From Acanthosoma haemorrhoidale (Eukaryota; Arthropoda; Insecta; Hemiptera; Acanthosomatidae), in contig OV884009.1 in NCBI GenBank assembly GCA_930367205.1, forward strand, positions 89,735,189 through 89,799,188: a DNA stretch of 64,000 nucleotides. Direction: 5' to 3'. A program made the translations under genes and the position numbers. This document shows, one piece after another, positions 24,718-36,439 of this stretch. Within the stretch, counting starts at the first letter, position 1. Each line of letters starts with the position of its first letter. A model generated the notes under the pieces. The model saw only the letters and a list, made by a program, of their open reading frames with translations, ran no database searches and was not told where the DNA came from.

Positions 24718-26070
24718 AAACAACTATAGCAAGTGGACTTATCCTGATTTATTCTCTGCAAGCCGCCTTGTACCTCACTGAAGGCAAAAGCCGATCCCAA
24801 CGTTTCGCCATCTACCAGAGTTATGTGAGGACGAGTGTTGTCCCTCTTTGACCCTTATGATACTAATAAGGTGACAGTGATTATGAGGGGATGTCATCTA
24901 TTCCTCAACGTTTCAACCAGGATGAGTTAAATGGCCCCACTAGAGATCTCAACCTATCTTCTGATTTTTTCACTACAAGCTAGGCTACCTTCTGATTTAT
25001 TGGATGAAATTGAAGGCCAACAAGTTGCTGGAACAAGGAACTCAAATTAACTATTACCTACTACTCTCAAGAATACATTCTTGTATTTTGTCACGAATTT
25101 AGAGGACTAATGGAGAAAATAGGTCTTCCTGACTATTTTCCCGATGTTTGGTGCCTATTTATTGACAACTCAAAGCAAAGTTTGAAATGTGTCCTTCTAC
25201 ACAATGGAATAAATATGGTTCAATAACCATTGCTCACTCAACGAAAATGAAAGAAGAATAAAACACCATATCTTTGGTCATGGAGAAGATAAAGTATCAT
25301 GAACATCAAATGGTGATTTGTGGAGTTAAAAATAGCTAAACTTTCTCCTTGGACAGCAATGTTTCCACATTAAATCTCATTGCTTCTTGAGGATCTGGGA
25401 TAGCAGAGACAAAACACACCACCGGGTAGTGTCCTAAGTGAAAAAACATGGACATGGGGGAAAGGAATGTCATTAACGACCCCTTGGTTGAACAAGAGAA
25501 AATTATCTTTCCTCACTGCATATAAAGCTGAGCCTTATGAAGCAGTATGTAAACGCTCTTGATAAGAACGGATCTTGCTTTGCATATATAGGGGGGAAAT
25601 GCCTCAGTTGAGTGCGAAAAAAATTAAAGCAGGAATATTTGACGGTTCACAAATAAGACAACTCATTAAGCACCCTGCCTTCGTAAATTCGATGAAACAG
25701 GATGAGCGAAAAGCCTCGACTTCATATGTCGCAATGGTCGGAAATAATTCTGGGCAAACGCAAAGCTGAAAATCATATTGAACTGGTAAACAAGATGAAT
25801 AACAGTTTCAAATCCCTTGGACGTAACTTGAGTATTAAGGTGGACTATTTACACAGCCACTTAGACTGTTTTCCTGAAAATTTAGGAGACTCCAGTGAGG
25901 ATGAGTTGAAAGATTTCACCAGGATATTAAAAATATGGAGGCCCGCTACTAAGGAAGATGGGATACGCACATTATGGCAGATTACTCCTGGAGCTTAAAA
26001 AGGGGCTGTTCTGAAATGCATTCAAGAATGTCACGGAAACGCAGCTTCCGTAGTGTTCAGTGACTAGTTG
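24718..26070 (+). pseudogene. Multicopy unknown protein relic, copy A
   Basis: A decayed frame-shifted coding region also present at 60640-61775. Readable blocks in order are FNQDELNGPTRDLNLS, GLMEKIGLPDYFPDVW, DNSKQSLKCVLLHNG, then KKIKAGIFDGSQIRQLIK, NKMNNSFKSLGRNLSIKV and YLHSHLDCFPENLGDSSED. The 3' end corresponds to a basic tail (SRKRSFRSVQ). I recall this as a protein family repeated many times in arthropod genomes, but its biochemical function is unknown to me. The many frameshifts show that this copy is dead. The start of the element is undefined. Confidence 0.65.
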
Positions 26071-26514
26071 GTTTTATTGATGACGTTTTCTTCTATATTT
26101 GTATAAAGTAATAAAAATTCCATGTTTATTATTTTTTTTATTTGATCCTTAGATTTAACTTAAAATAGTGTAACGTATATTTGATTAAAATGTTATATCT
26201 TAGAAATTTGAGCTCCTAGCCAAAAACTAATGCCATATTTGAATTCAGGACAACAAATCCAAACACTCCGGCACCAAAACACCTCTTGGCCTCTTATCAA
26301 TATGCCTAGGAAGTGTATACTATTGTTTTCCTCCATTTCTTTGGTGAATTGTAATTTTTCTTGAATGGAATTTGAAGCATCTAAAAATACTTCAACTTTT
26401 ATTTGCATCAAAAATCGTGAGTGTTTCACCAATCTAACAGCTGTTTATAAATGATTTCTCTAACTCTATTCATCATTGTTCCCATCACCTTTACCCTAAA
26501 GATTCTCTAATCTA

Positions 26515-27290
26515 ACTCTCCTCCCCTCCGGTTTTTTGGCCGCGTTTGGCCAGATTCAATGAGACCAGTGTCTGGGCAAACCTGAACAAACTGAGATTAA
26601 ATGCCGCGAAATATTCCCGCTTTAGCCCTTAATAACCTTCCCATAAATTTCTGCTCCACCGTCAAAAACCTAGGGATAACCTTTTTGGTTTCATCGACCA
26701 ACCTCTCTCTTGGAACCAACATATCTCTCAAATTTCGCGTCGGTTATTCGGTACCCTAAAATTATTCCATCGTTTTCGCCATCTGCTTCCCCAGCGTACA
26801 CGTCAAATCCTTGTTTCCTCCCTCATTTTCATTCACCTTGAACATGGCTGTGTAGTATATGGAGGTTTATCGGTGGTACCACGGAGCAAGCTGAAGCGAA
26901 TCATTAATAGCTTTGTTAGGTTTGTGTTTGGGACTCCGCAGCCCTCCCATGTCTCTCACCTCCACGGCAAGTAAGGGTGGATCTTACCATCCTTCCGTGC
27001 ACAATATTTCATCGGTTAATTCCTTTTTCAAACTATCCACTCGCGTCAACCCCCTTACATATACAATATTTTTGAGTTCAAAACCTCAGTCCACTCTCGG
27101 AACACAAGATCCCGTCTCTCTGACTTTTATACTTCTTCCCATAAAACTGCAGCATACGATCGGTCCTTCCTTGCTCGCTCTACTGCCCTCTGGAATGCTC
27201 TACCTCAAAGTATCCGCCATGCTTCATCCCTACGAATCTTCAAAGCTCTTCTATTTCAACACCTTTTCGTGAAAGAGACGCTAGTTAGTT
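26515..27290 (+). pseudogene. Non-LTR retrotransposon (LINE) C-terminal relic
   Basis: The 3' end of a LINE ORF2 spread over three frames. It contains ..STVKNLGITF.., RLFGTLKLFHRFRHLLPQRT, SLIFIHLEHGCVVYGG, KLKRIINSFVRFVFGTPQ and HVSHLHGK, then YDRSFLARSTALWNALPQ and SLRIFKALLFQHLF. That order is typical after the RT palm and at the C terminus of jockey/CR1-like elements. It differs from the jockey copies at 16440 and 52240. It is followed by a T-rich stretch without a clean poly(A). Confidence 0.75.
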
Positions 27291-28416
27291 TGGGAACGGT
27301 TCGCTGATTCATTATTTTATATTTCCAGACTTTTATTTTTGTATTATTTATTTTTATTTGATTGTTTACTACATACATATAAATGTTGGCTACCAGTTTA
27401 TATTTCACTTTCTTGTTTTCTTTTGTATTCATTTTATTGTTTTTTTTATCTGTGTTACTGTACAGACTTCTGCATATTGGCGTTGTTTTGTTTTCTCTTT
27501 TTTTATGGGTGAATCATATGGTTTTATTTACGAATATTCTTACTTATATTTCATAATTTCTATAGATATTTACATTTCATTTTATATTGTTATTACTATT
27601 TTCTTTTTTTATTATGATGGTATAGTTTATTTTATTTGTCTGACGTGAATTGGCAGAAAGAAAACCACCCATGGGAAGGTAGGCCATTCAGTTCTCAAAA
27701 AAAAAAGTGTTTTTCTATTTGGAAAAACCGTTTTTACAACGTAGCAATTGAGTATAGCCTTGTGGGGAAATAATTGGGCTAATTAAAGTTTTAAAATAAT
27801 TGAATAAAAGAAAGTTTTTTGGTTAAGAAATGATGAATTGAATGATTTTACTATGCGTTGATGATAAAGATAGTGATATATTTTAAATTTTGTGATTTTT
27901 ATTTCTCGCAGGTATATATTTTTCTTATGTATCTTGATTTTTATAGAATTAGATCTTGTTTTTTTTTTTTTATTACGTAGCTTATGTCCACTATCTGCGT
28001 CTTAGGGTTACAGGGATGATATGTTGATATATTGTAGTTGTCCCTTTATTGCTGTAGTTGGAATCCATGATATTCAACGTTTTTTCCTGATTTGTGTGAA
28101 AATAAATCCAGAACAGGAAGGGTTTAAGAAAGTTGCCGAGATGAAGATGCAACGGTAGGAGTACCCTACCCGAAATGAGCTAGATATATATGTAAGACAA
28201 TTATTGAAGGTGGGGTGAATAAACTGAAATCAGTTTCTCTGTAAACAAAGTTAGCAATTTTATTCACTATATATTATATTATAACAATTATTAATATTGA
28301 TTTACACAATTTTACCTGCAAACAAAGAAACGACAATTACAGTTTCTAACTATCAATTCTCTATTCACACTATTTTATTTTACACACTATTTACATGTTC
28401 TGTTACCTCACATATT
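27291..28416. other. T-rich intergenic stretch
   Basis: Strongly T-rich from about 27310 to 27980, so the 96-codon frame at 27358 is just Phe/Tyr/Ile-rich translation of low-complexity DNA. No gene supported. Confidence 0.55.
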
Positions 28417-28584
28417 CTTCTCTATCTGATAACTGCTGCTCCATCTGGTGGCAGCCAGTGGAAGCAGCACGGCAAATTCAAATGAAAGAGAGAACACTTC
28501 CTTCTCTATCTGATAACTGCTGCTCCATCTGGTGGCAGCCAGTAGAAGCAGCACGGCAAATTCAAATGAAAGAGAGAACACTTT
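28417..28584. repeat. Perfect-like 84-bp tandem duplication
   Basis: Two adjacent 84-bp units (28417-28500 and 28501-28584) that start CTTCTCTATCTGATAACTGC and differ by only two or so bases. Each unit has a GGTGGCAGCCAG core. Its high identity implies a recent duplication. Confidence 0.95.
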
Positions 28585-28672
28585 CATTACATATATATTG
28601 CAGATTATAACACAGCTGACAGGAATGAAAAAAAACAACCAATTAGATTTTGATAAAATAGAAAAAGATAAC

Positions 28673-29160
28673 TGTCGGGGGGGGGGGCGCCCGCCAGGGG
28701 CTAGAGTCACGTCAACCCGACCACTACCCGGCGCGCATCAAGAATGAGATAAATGGGTAAATCAGTGGGCTTTGACCTTTGCTGGCGGGCTAGTCGACGT
28801 GCAGCTTTATTCGTATTTTGTTTATTGATCTGACTCCAAAAGGTCTTAGAAGGTGTGCCCCGATAGTGCACTATCTTCAGAAGAGGTGCAGGGTAGTAAA
28901 ATTACGTGGTCTTGGAATGACCACAAATTCACACTTGATATTTGGGGGTGGGCGAAAACCGTCCGGAACCACGAGGCGAGTGTGAACCAGAGAGAGGCAC
29001 ACTGGATCGCTGGGGGAGACGCTACTTGGTACATTTTGTAGGACCCCAGAGACCGTCGTCTGCATGGAAAAGATCCCTTCCAAGGATGCGCTAGTTTTAG
29101 CGAGACGCAGCTAGTTAATCCCACTATGAAGTTGTGGGGTGTGGCAACGCCGGACTAAAA
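28673..29160 (-). mobile_element. Truncated solo LTR, minus strand
   Basis: The complement matches the LTR at 59065 through TTAGTCCGGCGTTG, CACACC, CTAGCG, CCAAGACCACGT, the GTCAGATCAATA block, AATAAAGCTGC and GCCCGCCAGCAAAGGTC. The outer end reads TGTCGGGG on the plus strand, so the LTR ends CCCCGACA, with a run of 12 G (28677-28688). The U3 start with its TATA box is missing. No internal region lies next to it. Confidence 0.75.
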
Positions 29161-30226
29161 TATAGCAAGGAGGTGGTAAACAATGAAACAGAGGAAATTC
29201 TGAGTATTTCCTAGGAAGAAAAGTTGATTTAAACAGATGATTGTGCGGATAACAGCGAAGAAAAATTATAAGGTGGAATGGAACTTTAAATGTTAGAATC
29301 TGCTCAAAGATATAGGAATAAAAACAGAAGATGAAAATGTAATGTTACCTAAATGGTTACAAAAAGGTAGTCGAAATCGGGGTAGCAGAAGAAACTTGTG
29401 ATCACAGGAGACTACAGAAACACTATCGATTTTAGGAACCGAAACAATATCGATTCATTGTATTATCATTGATACAAGATAAACAATATATGCGCATTGT
29501 AAGATAAAAGGAAAACGAGAATTCGAGTTACCGGAGAAAAAAAGGTACCTTCGGAATCTCTGGTGGATTAGTTTTTAAAACTTTTAGCTGCTTTTAGGGC
29601 ATCCAAACCAAACATTCGAAGAAGCATCGTTGATATCGCTTTCCCTAGGAAAGCAAGACGTTTTGTAGTTAGTATTATACTATTTTTATATAATATAATA
29701 TTTTTAGGATAATTGAGAATAGTTTCTTTTATTGTTGTGTTAATAATTAATAAACTGTTCTGATTTGTTTTTTCTGTGTGTATAGATTTCACATAAAATC
29801 AGTAATAGGGAAAAGGGTAATTCGTATAAAGCATTGTGAAAATATCGAATATAAGCATATTTATAGAGATTGCCATATTTGTGTTTATGATGGAAGTAGG
29901 AGGAATGCAATACATATGAGGGGAATTGGGTAGTGTCCATAGTATTTAGAAAGTCGTTCCTTCTTGAAACAAAGATGATACGTTCATTAGCCCGTTTTCT
30001 CAGTACGCTTCAACATTTTTTTTCAGTTTATGTTTATTCATATGGACTTCGGTTGATAAAGTGCATGGTGTTAGTCATGGTGCAATAACGTTAAATTAAT
30101 ATTGCAGTAAACTTCGGGTATTAGTATGATCATATAATACAGAAGTGAAAAGTGTAAGTAAATGTATTTATGTCTGTAAGAAAGGAAATGAATTAAGTAA
30201 TTAAAAAAATATATATATAAGTTAAC
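29161..30226. other. Intergenic, nothing recognised
   Basis: 1.1 kb between an LTR relic and a gypsy element. Purine-rich at 29160-29560 on the plus strand, then AT-rich. No family motif in any frame. Confidence 0.45.
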
Positions 30227-30440
30227 TGTCGGCGGTTAAGCTTAAAGAAGGAATAGGAAAGAGGAAAATGAACTACACTCTCGAACTTCTGTAAAGAGAC
30301 TGCTTTATTGTCTCTAGTAATACGACCTACATAGGATCATGGGTTGTTTACATCCTATGATCGTATTAGTTTACAACATAAACTTTCCTCTGGCTTTAAC
30401 TCCCCCATGCCAGTTCCTGACCATTCGTCGGGAACTGAAA
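30227..30440 (-). mobile_element. Probable 3' LTR of the gypsy element
   Basis: The minus-strand end reads ...AACCGCCGACA, giving TGTCGG at 30227 on the plus strand. Inside, in minus orientation, AATAAAGCAGTC lies about 70 bases before that end, as expected for a poly(A) signal near the R/U5 border. The inner boundary is uncertain because no second LTR remains for comparison. Confidence 0.5.
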
Positions 30441-30656
30441 CTTAACACTTATGCTAATTATATACAGTTCTGACATAATAATTTCCTGCTCACCTAGAGC
30501 AGCATAACACTGTTATATTATCATAGAAACAGAACATAACTTTATCCAATGTAGCACAAAGGTTAAAAACAATAAAAAAACATGTATTTGGCAAAAGTAT
30601 AGACACCAAAAACCCAATGAGATGTGTACAGGAGAGAGGAAATTAGAGTCAATTTC

Positions 30657-32790
30657 CTATTTGGAGGGCTTCCCCACTGGAAGCTTTAACTGCTCGAGAT
30701 GGACAGTTCTCCTCTTCACGGGTTCATGAACACTTTGGATGGTCACCAAATTGTGTTCGCGAATCACCCGGAAGGTACCCTCATAACGGGACACCTCCTT
30801 ACTCCTATTGGAAGCGATCTTACGATACACCGTAGTGCCTATCGCGACGCACCCTTCTAGTGGTTTGACGCCCGCGTTCTCCCTCAACACCCTCCTAGAT
30901 TTTTCCGCGGTAATTTTCGCATACCCCTTCCCCCACAATTTCCCCAGCTCCACGCGGTTGGTGGTGAGTTGTGCGGACGTCTCGTCTCCCACCACCGTTT
31001 TACTTGTACCCCGGGACGCCCACGAAGTCCGAAAAGGATTTCAAAGGGTGAGAACCCGGTGGTCGTGTGAACAGAATGGTTATACGCAATGACCACCCTA
31101 GGCATTGCCTCTGCTGGCTCCAACCCTTTGTCGGCATTGTAGACGCGGAGATGATCGCCTAAGGTACTGTGGAGACACTCAATTCCTCCTCGGCTCTTTG
31201 GATTTCCTGGGGTATTGACATGCCATACATATCACGTCCAGAGCCTTCATCTCTTCGCGCACGTCGGCGTTATCGAACTCTTCTCCGCCAACCGACGCTA
31301 TCCGATCTGGGACGCCGTAAAATTGGAACCACCACCCCTAGTACTGCTTCCGATGACTTTTCCCAAATGGGGTATGCCATAGCCGTTTCACTGAACAGGT
31401 GACCCATTTGAGTCCCCACCAAGTGAAGGTATCAACTCGAAGGCCAGTGAGCGGTGTTTACGCCGTGGGAGTCTCAACTTGTTGCCCGGTCGGTGGGTGC
31501 CAGTGACAAACCTTGGACGCAGCTAGCGTCTCCTGAATCGTCTTTCGCATCCCCAACCAGAAATACTTCCACCTCAACGCCTGAGCCGTCTCTTGTTCTC
31601 CCCTGTGGTTTGTTTTGCCCTGATGGTACGCTAGCGTGATCTCCTTCTGTGTTGGCTCATCCGGGATGGTCTCTACCATCATGGTACCTCGACCGAAGGT
31701 TGGGTCAACCCCAATATGCTCCGCCCTCCACAGCACAGACGCTTAATTTTTTCCCATATGGTAGCGTTTCCGACGTAAAGAAAATGGGGCTTCCCTGGTG
31801 TGGAAGCATCATTAAGGAAACGACTAAGTTGGTCATTGTTCACCCCTAGCGCCGACCATATGGTCATGGTGGTGGATCGTGGAGAGCTATCATATGCTAT
31901 TTTCATGGGGTTTGTCTTCGTCTTCCAGACTATCTGGCGGCGCTTATCGTTGATAATTTCTTCCCGCTCTTCCATGTCCACAGGCCTGTCGTCTGTCCCC
32001 TCTGTCCCCCTCCTGTGACAGAACCGCTCCCAGCGCATAGTCACTGGCATCCGTCGTGATTGTGAACTGCTTCGTGAAGTCGGGAAATGCCAGGACCGGG
32101 TGTTCCTGGAGTCGATCCACTTCCGAAAATTCGCCTCGATATCTGGGGTGATGACCACCTTCCGACCCTCCTTCAGGAGATTGTTCAGGGGTACCAAAGA
32201 AGCCGCCATTTCCGCCTCCTGTAATAGTTAAGCGTGCCCAGCAGGTGCCAGATTCCATTAACGTCCGACGGAACCGCCATCTTCTGAATCGCTGCCACCT
32301 TCCTGGCATCGGATCTCACTCCCTTCTTAGAGATCGTATGCCACAAAAAAATAATAACCTCTTGGCCTAGACGGGACTTTTCGTCTGACAATTTCAAGCC
32401 AAATTGCCTCACGCGATCGAAGACCATCCGCAGGTGATCCACATGTTGTGCCTCGGTCGCACTGAATATCAAGAATGTGGTGCCTCAGAGCCTGCGCTCC
32501 TTCACGTAACTCTCGCCCTACTTCTCTCCCTAGTCGCAGGCACCTATACCTTACCGTACCTATTCGAATGTTCCATCGCCCCTTTTCGTTCCTAACCTTT
32601 GATCCGACTTTACCTAGCAAATCACACCCTATGATCCCTCCATATTCCCGGGGCATCTTTCCTACCACGTGAACTCTCAAAATCTCCTTATTGTCTTCCC
32701 ATCTATCTAGCCCTATTACTGCCTCTCCTTCGACCTTACAGGGGCCACCCAGGGTGATCAAGTTACAAGAGCATAGTTCCATTATCTTAA
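30657..32790 (-). pseudogene. Gypsy-type Pol relic (protease, RT thumb, RNase H, integrase)
   Basis: Minus-strand pol of a Ty3/gypsy LTR retrotransposon. Order: a retropepsin tail (ITLGGPCKVEGEAVIGL, then EYGGIIGCDLLGKV, 32782-32580), then directly the RT thumb (FSATEAQHVDHLRMVFDRVR, 32472-32220). Next come RNase H ([20 protein letters not shown], about 32090), the integrase zinc-binding region (AYHQGKTNHRGEQE...C, about 31600), the integrase core with its final Glu (RGGIECLHSTL, about 31175), AYNHSVHTTTGFSPFEILFG (about 31080) and a GPY/F-like C terminus (SRYEGTFRVIREH). The RT fingers and palm with the YxDD box are deleted, and several frameshifts follow. Not functional. Confidence 0.88.
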
Positions 32791-33210
32791 GGCCAAGTTA
32801 AAAGAATCAGCCTCCCAAACTATTTCAATAACCCTCGCAGGGCATAAAGGAGCGTGGGAATCACTCACTAACAAATATGATAGCAATCGAATCCTAATTT
32901 TCCTACTTTGGAAACTTTCTCTTCAGTGATGCTGGAGAGCGCCTCGGCCCTTCTCATGCTGGGAATGAGTTACCTTCCTGGGTTTATATTAAGTTCTTCA
33001 GCACTTAGGTTGTTAGATTACAAAACTTGGAAAAGCTTCGAGATAGGACATGGTTCCAAAACTGAACTTTCGACTTAGGAGCAGTTCGTGGATTTTATCC
33101 AGCGACAAGAGGTGAAGTTACAATCAGAGACCCTTCTAACAGCTCAGCAACAAAGACAGTAAGTACTACGTTTACCAGGTGCGCTGAACAGTTTAATGGT
33201 GCAGTAATTT
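32791..33210. other. Junction between two gypsy fragments
   Basis: 0.4 kb without a clear domain. On the plus strand 33080-33150 reads EQFVDFIQRQEVKLQSETLL, which resembles a Gln-rich Gag start, but it is short and unsupported. Confidence 0.35.
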
Positions 33211-34105
33211 TTAACTAATGGTGCTACCAAACATCACCATATTTGGAGACTGTGAGCTAACCGTTTGGGTGCTAATGTGCGCCATTACGACATAGGGCAA
33301 CCACCTCTCCCAGTCTATGATATCTTTATTCACAAAATGGGACATTGAGTTCACTAAGGTGTGATGAAAGTGTTTCACCGTGCCATTACATTTTGTATGA
33401 TATGCCGACGTTTTTAGCTTCTTGACTTTGAATAGACAACAGATTTCCTTTAACAGTGTCGAGCAGAAATTAGTCCCCTGGTCAGTCAATACTAAATCCA
33501 CTACACCATGTATAGTCAGTATTCTTGTCACCTACTCAACTGCGACAACCTCCGCTGTTTGGCACCTTAAAGGTACCACCTCCGCGAATCTGGCAAAATG
33601 ATCAACACAAGTCAACATGTATTTATGTCCGTGGCGCGTAGTCGGAAATCCCCACAATGTCCTGCGAAATGAGCTCAATCTGTCTACTTGGTTCTCTAGG
33701 TTCTTCTAAGGAAGCGCAGTTTAACGTGTTACTTTTCCTTTTTGCTTAAGTTAAACATTTGTTGACGTAATAGTTTACGTCACTGGACAGGGTCGGCCAA
33801 TAGAATTCCAGCTGTCTCGGCCTTCATACGCTTCTGTCCGGGGTACGCGGCGAAGGGAGTGTCGTGTAAATGTTATAAAACGTCGAAAATCAAGGATTTT
33901 GCTACTAACAGGCGCGTACCTATTTCTGTCTTCCAATACAGCACGTCATCATTGTCCCTTAAAACCCGCTGTGGGTAGTCTCTAATTGACAAGTGGAATA
34001 TGTATCTTATCAATTTCCACTCGGGTCTTGCTCTATCTCGAAAGATGGCAGGTAACACAAAAAGAAATTTACAAAAATATATTTTAAAATGTTTTGGGAG
34101 CAAAG
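33211..34105 (-). pseudogene. Second gypsy-type integrase relic
   Basis: A separate lineage of gypsy integrase on the minus strand. It begins with an N-terminal zinc-binding stretch (LLVAKSLIFDVL, HDTPFAAYPGQKRMKAE). Then the core carries DIVG...TYILTCVDHFARFAE, LVLTDQGTNFCSTLLKEICC and TSAYHTKCNGTVKHFHHTL, and finally SPNMVMFG. The third catalytic residue, normally Glu in NGxxERFH, reads Lys. In-frame stops separate the pieces. The C-terminal chromatin-binding part is missing. Confidence 0.85.
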
Positions 34106-36250
34106 AGTAGAGAAATGTCCATTTAATGTTAGGGGTTATTTCAAAATTAAAAGATTTATGTAACGTGATTTACCTTTACTAATGTGGATTACAAAAATCA
34201 AATAAAGTTCGTCATGTAACATAGCTTAAAAAATTTATATTTTTTTATGTTTCCCACCTCCAGGCAAGGTGCCTGTATAATTTAATATACAAATGGCACA
34301 GGCAATGAGCTAGTAGACAGTTGGTAGAGTCTGATTCTCTACCTTCTTCCCCGTCTTTTATGTTTTATGTGTACGTCTACGAAAATGATAATCGAAGCAT
34401 CCGCTTTTTTCTTGTATGTGTGTTTGCACCATCCATAATCCATACTGCCTTAAAGCGCTGGCATTACCATACGTTTTGTACTAATGGAAGAAAGGAAAGT
34501 TAGTTGAATTAATTCATGTTTCCTCAACCAGATCGCGCCGCCTCCCATTGGGATCTATTTGTCCCTAGAATTTCCAGCAAAAGGCCTTTTTGATCTGAGC
34601 TTAGATTGATAATTGAAATTAATTATCATTAAAATAAATGATTTCTAGACAAATAATAGAAATTATTTGTTAGTTGCATGCATATGCCCGTTATGTTTTG
34701 TTTTTTTTACTAAGGATCATAAAATTATTCATGGCAGTGAACATTGTCATTTGCAATGGATATTCCACCCTTTGAACCGTGATCAGTTCCAGCCCTAGCT
34801 TTTGAACTGCTAGAAGCAGCTCATCTGTCACCATCTTGGATCGCCCATGTACCATGCCAGAACAACGATTATGTCTGGTGGAGAGACGAGCAGCTAAACA
34901 GGGACCACCTGAGCACGTATAAGACGGTCATCAGGGAGCCACCCAGATAGAAAAGAAGACTGCAAGACACAGATCAGATTTTAAGTTTTTAGAAGGGTGG
35001 TTACATCAGGCATGTTGGTGAAAAAGCTTGGAAATTACGGGCTTTCTGACCAAAATTAGGATTCAGATGAGCTAAACATACACATCTAAAATTGCTTTCA
35101 AAATCTCTGAGCGTGATAAACTATTAAGCAAAGCTGGACATATTAATTGAAAATACTCAAGACCACGCCACATTCCTGTTGGACCCTGATGAATGGCTAA
35201 CACAAGTGTTAAATTGTGGACTGGGCCTTGGTGATATCAACTGTACCTGCTGATGTCTGCGCCGTCCCGTGCGTTACTATCCCATGTGCCGGCTGTGTGA
35301 TTATCTGTACAGCAATCAAACGATAGTATCCGTTTCCGTCTTCTGCTACAGTTTTATTCGATCATCGCGAAATCACGCTTCACCGTTTCACCTGTCCCTT
35401 TATAGAACCATCTCACTTTATTGGATATTGTGGGGAGAGAATTCGTTGGCGTTGCTGTATACATAACAACACGAGGCTTCGTCTCGACTGAAAAGGAACT
35501 TCGTCCTTTTTACCATTTATTTTTCTTTCCTCAACCTTTTCCCCTACTTACCTCCTTTCAGTCCAAGAAATCAGAATTCTCTTCTCTTAGTAGGAACAAT
35601 TTACGATTCTATGCATGCTAACATTTTTCGAATGTGTAACATTATCCAATGATTTGCACCCAACCACTGAATTCGTAGTAATATATATTGTTTTTCTCTT
35701 TTTTTTTCCCCCTCTGCCTTCTTTGAGGGGGATTCATTCATTCATTCCGGGAATCCATTTTGGCGCCAATAACCGGGAACATTTTTATAAATTCAGTCTG
35801 CTTTTCTATTCTAATCATCGAGCAGAATTAATTCCTTCAATTATCAATACTTCAACTTTTCTTCAATGTTACGTTCGGGGGGGGGGGTCTTTTCTGTTAA
35901 TCGAAATCTAGACTGTTGGCTGAGAAAGAAATCTGAAAATTTTAATTTTCGTTAATTCAAATTTTATCTTCTGTTCATTACATTTTCCTGTGGATTTGTC
36001 ATCGTCTTCTGTTGACTCCTATGTCTGCAGTCATCGGCGACGTGCAAAGCATCCCACTTTCTCATCTGGTACTTTCAACGGCAGTACTCGTCGTCCAAAC
36101 CAATCTGACATTGACTTGTCCCTCCTCTATCGGTTAGTCTGCTCATTCAGCTTGCAGTTCATCCGCTCCGTGATCATCAACCCAATCAGCGGCAACCTCT
36201 GTTTTTTAGCTAGCTGCCAGTGTTACTGAAATCGTTTCATCGTCTGATTC
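34106..36250. other. Intergenic, possible upstream part of a BEL/Pao element
   Basis: AT-rich to about 34700, then mixed. Open frames at 35269-35911 and 35990-36229 lack motifs that I can name. They lie upstream of the BEL/Pao pol start and could be LTR and gag remains. A G10 run lies at about 35878-35887. Confidence 0.35.
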
Positions 36251-36439
36251 TGCTACAGGGTCCCGATTATCTCTTTGCCATTTAGCATCCAACACACTCA
36301 TCATCCTTCTACTTCAACTGAAGTATTACCTTCCTCTGTTGCTCAATTCTAACTCGTGTCTCTGGATTCGGCTATTTGTCTTCTTGCTAAGGCTCAACTG
36401 CCTGACTGACATTGTCCGTCGGATTTGAGATCTAGATAG

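Noticed and set aside
27358..27648. 96-codon Phe/Tyr-rich frame
   Set aside because: T-rich low-complexity DNA translated; it has no motifs.
34300..34365. tRNA-like A box (CAGTTGGTAGAG)
   Set aside because: No B box, anticodon stem or cloverleaf could be drawn.
34800..34960. Plus-strand peptide with YVWWRDEQLNRDHLSTYK, reminiscent of the RCE1 N-terminal exon (YVW...RDHP...K)
   Set aside because: Wrong strand and on the far side of the RCE1 stop codon. The match is short and there are no splice sites that would join it.
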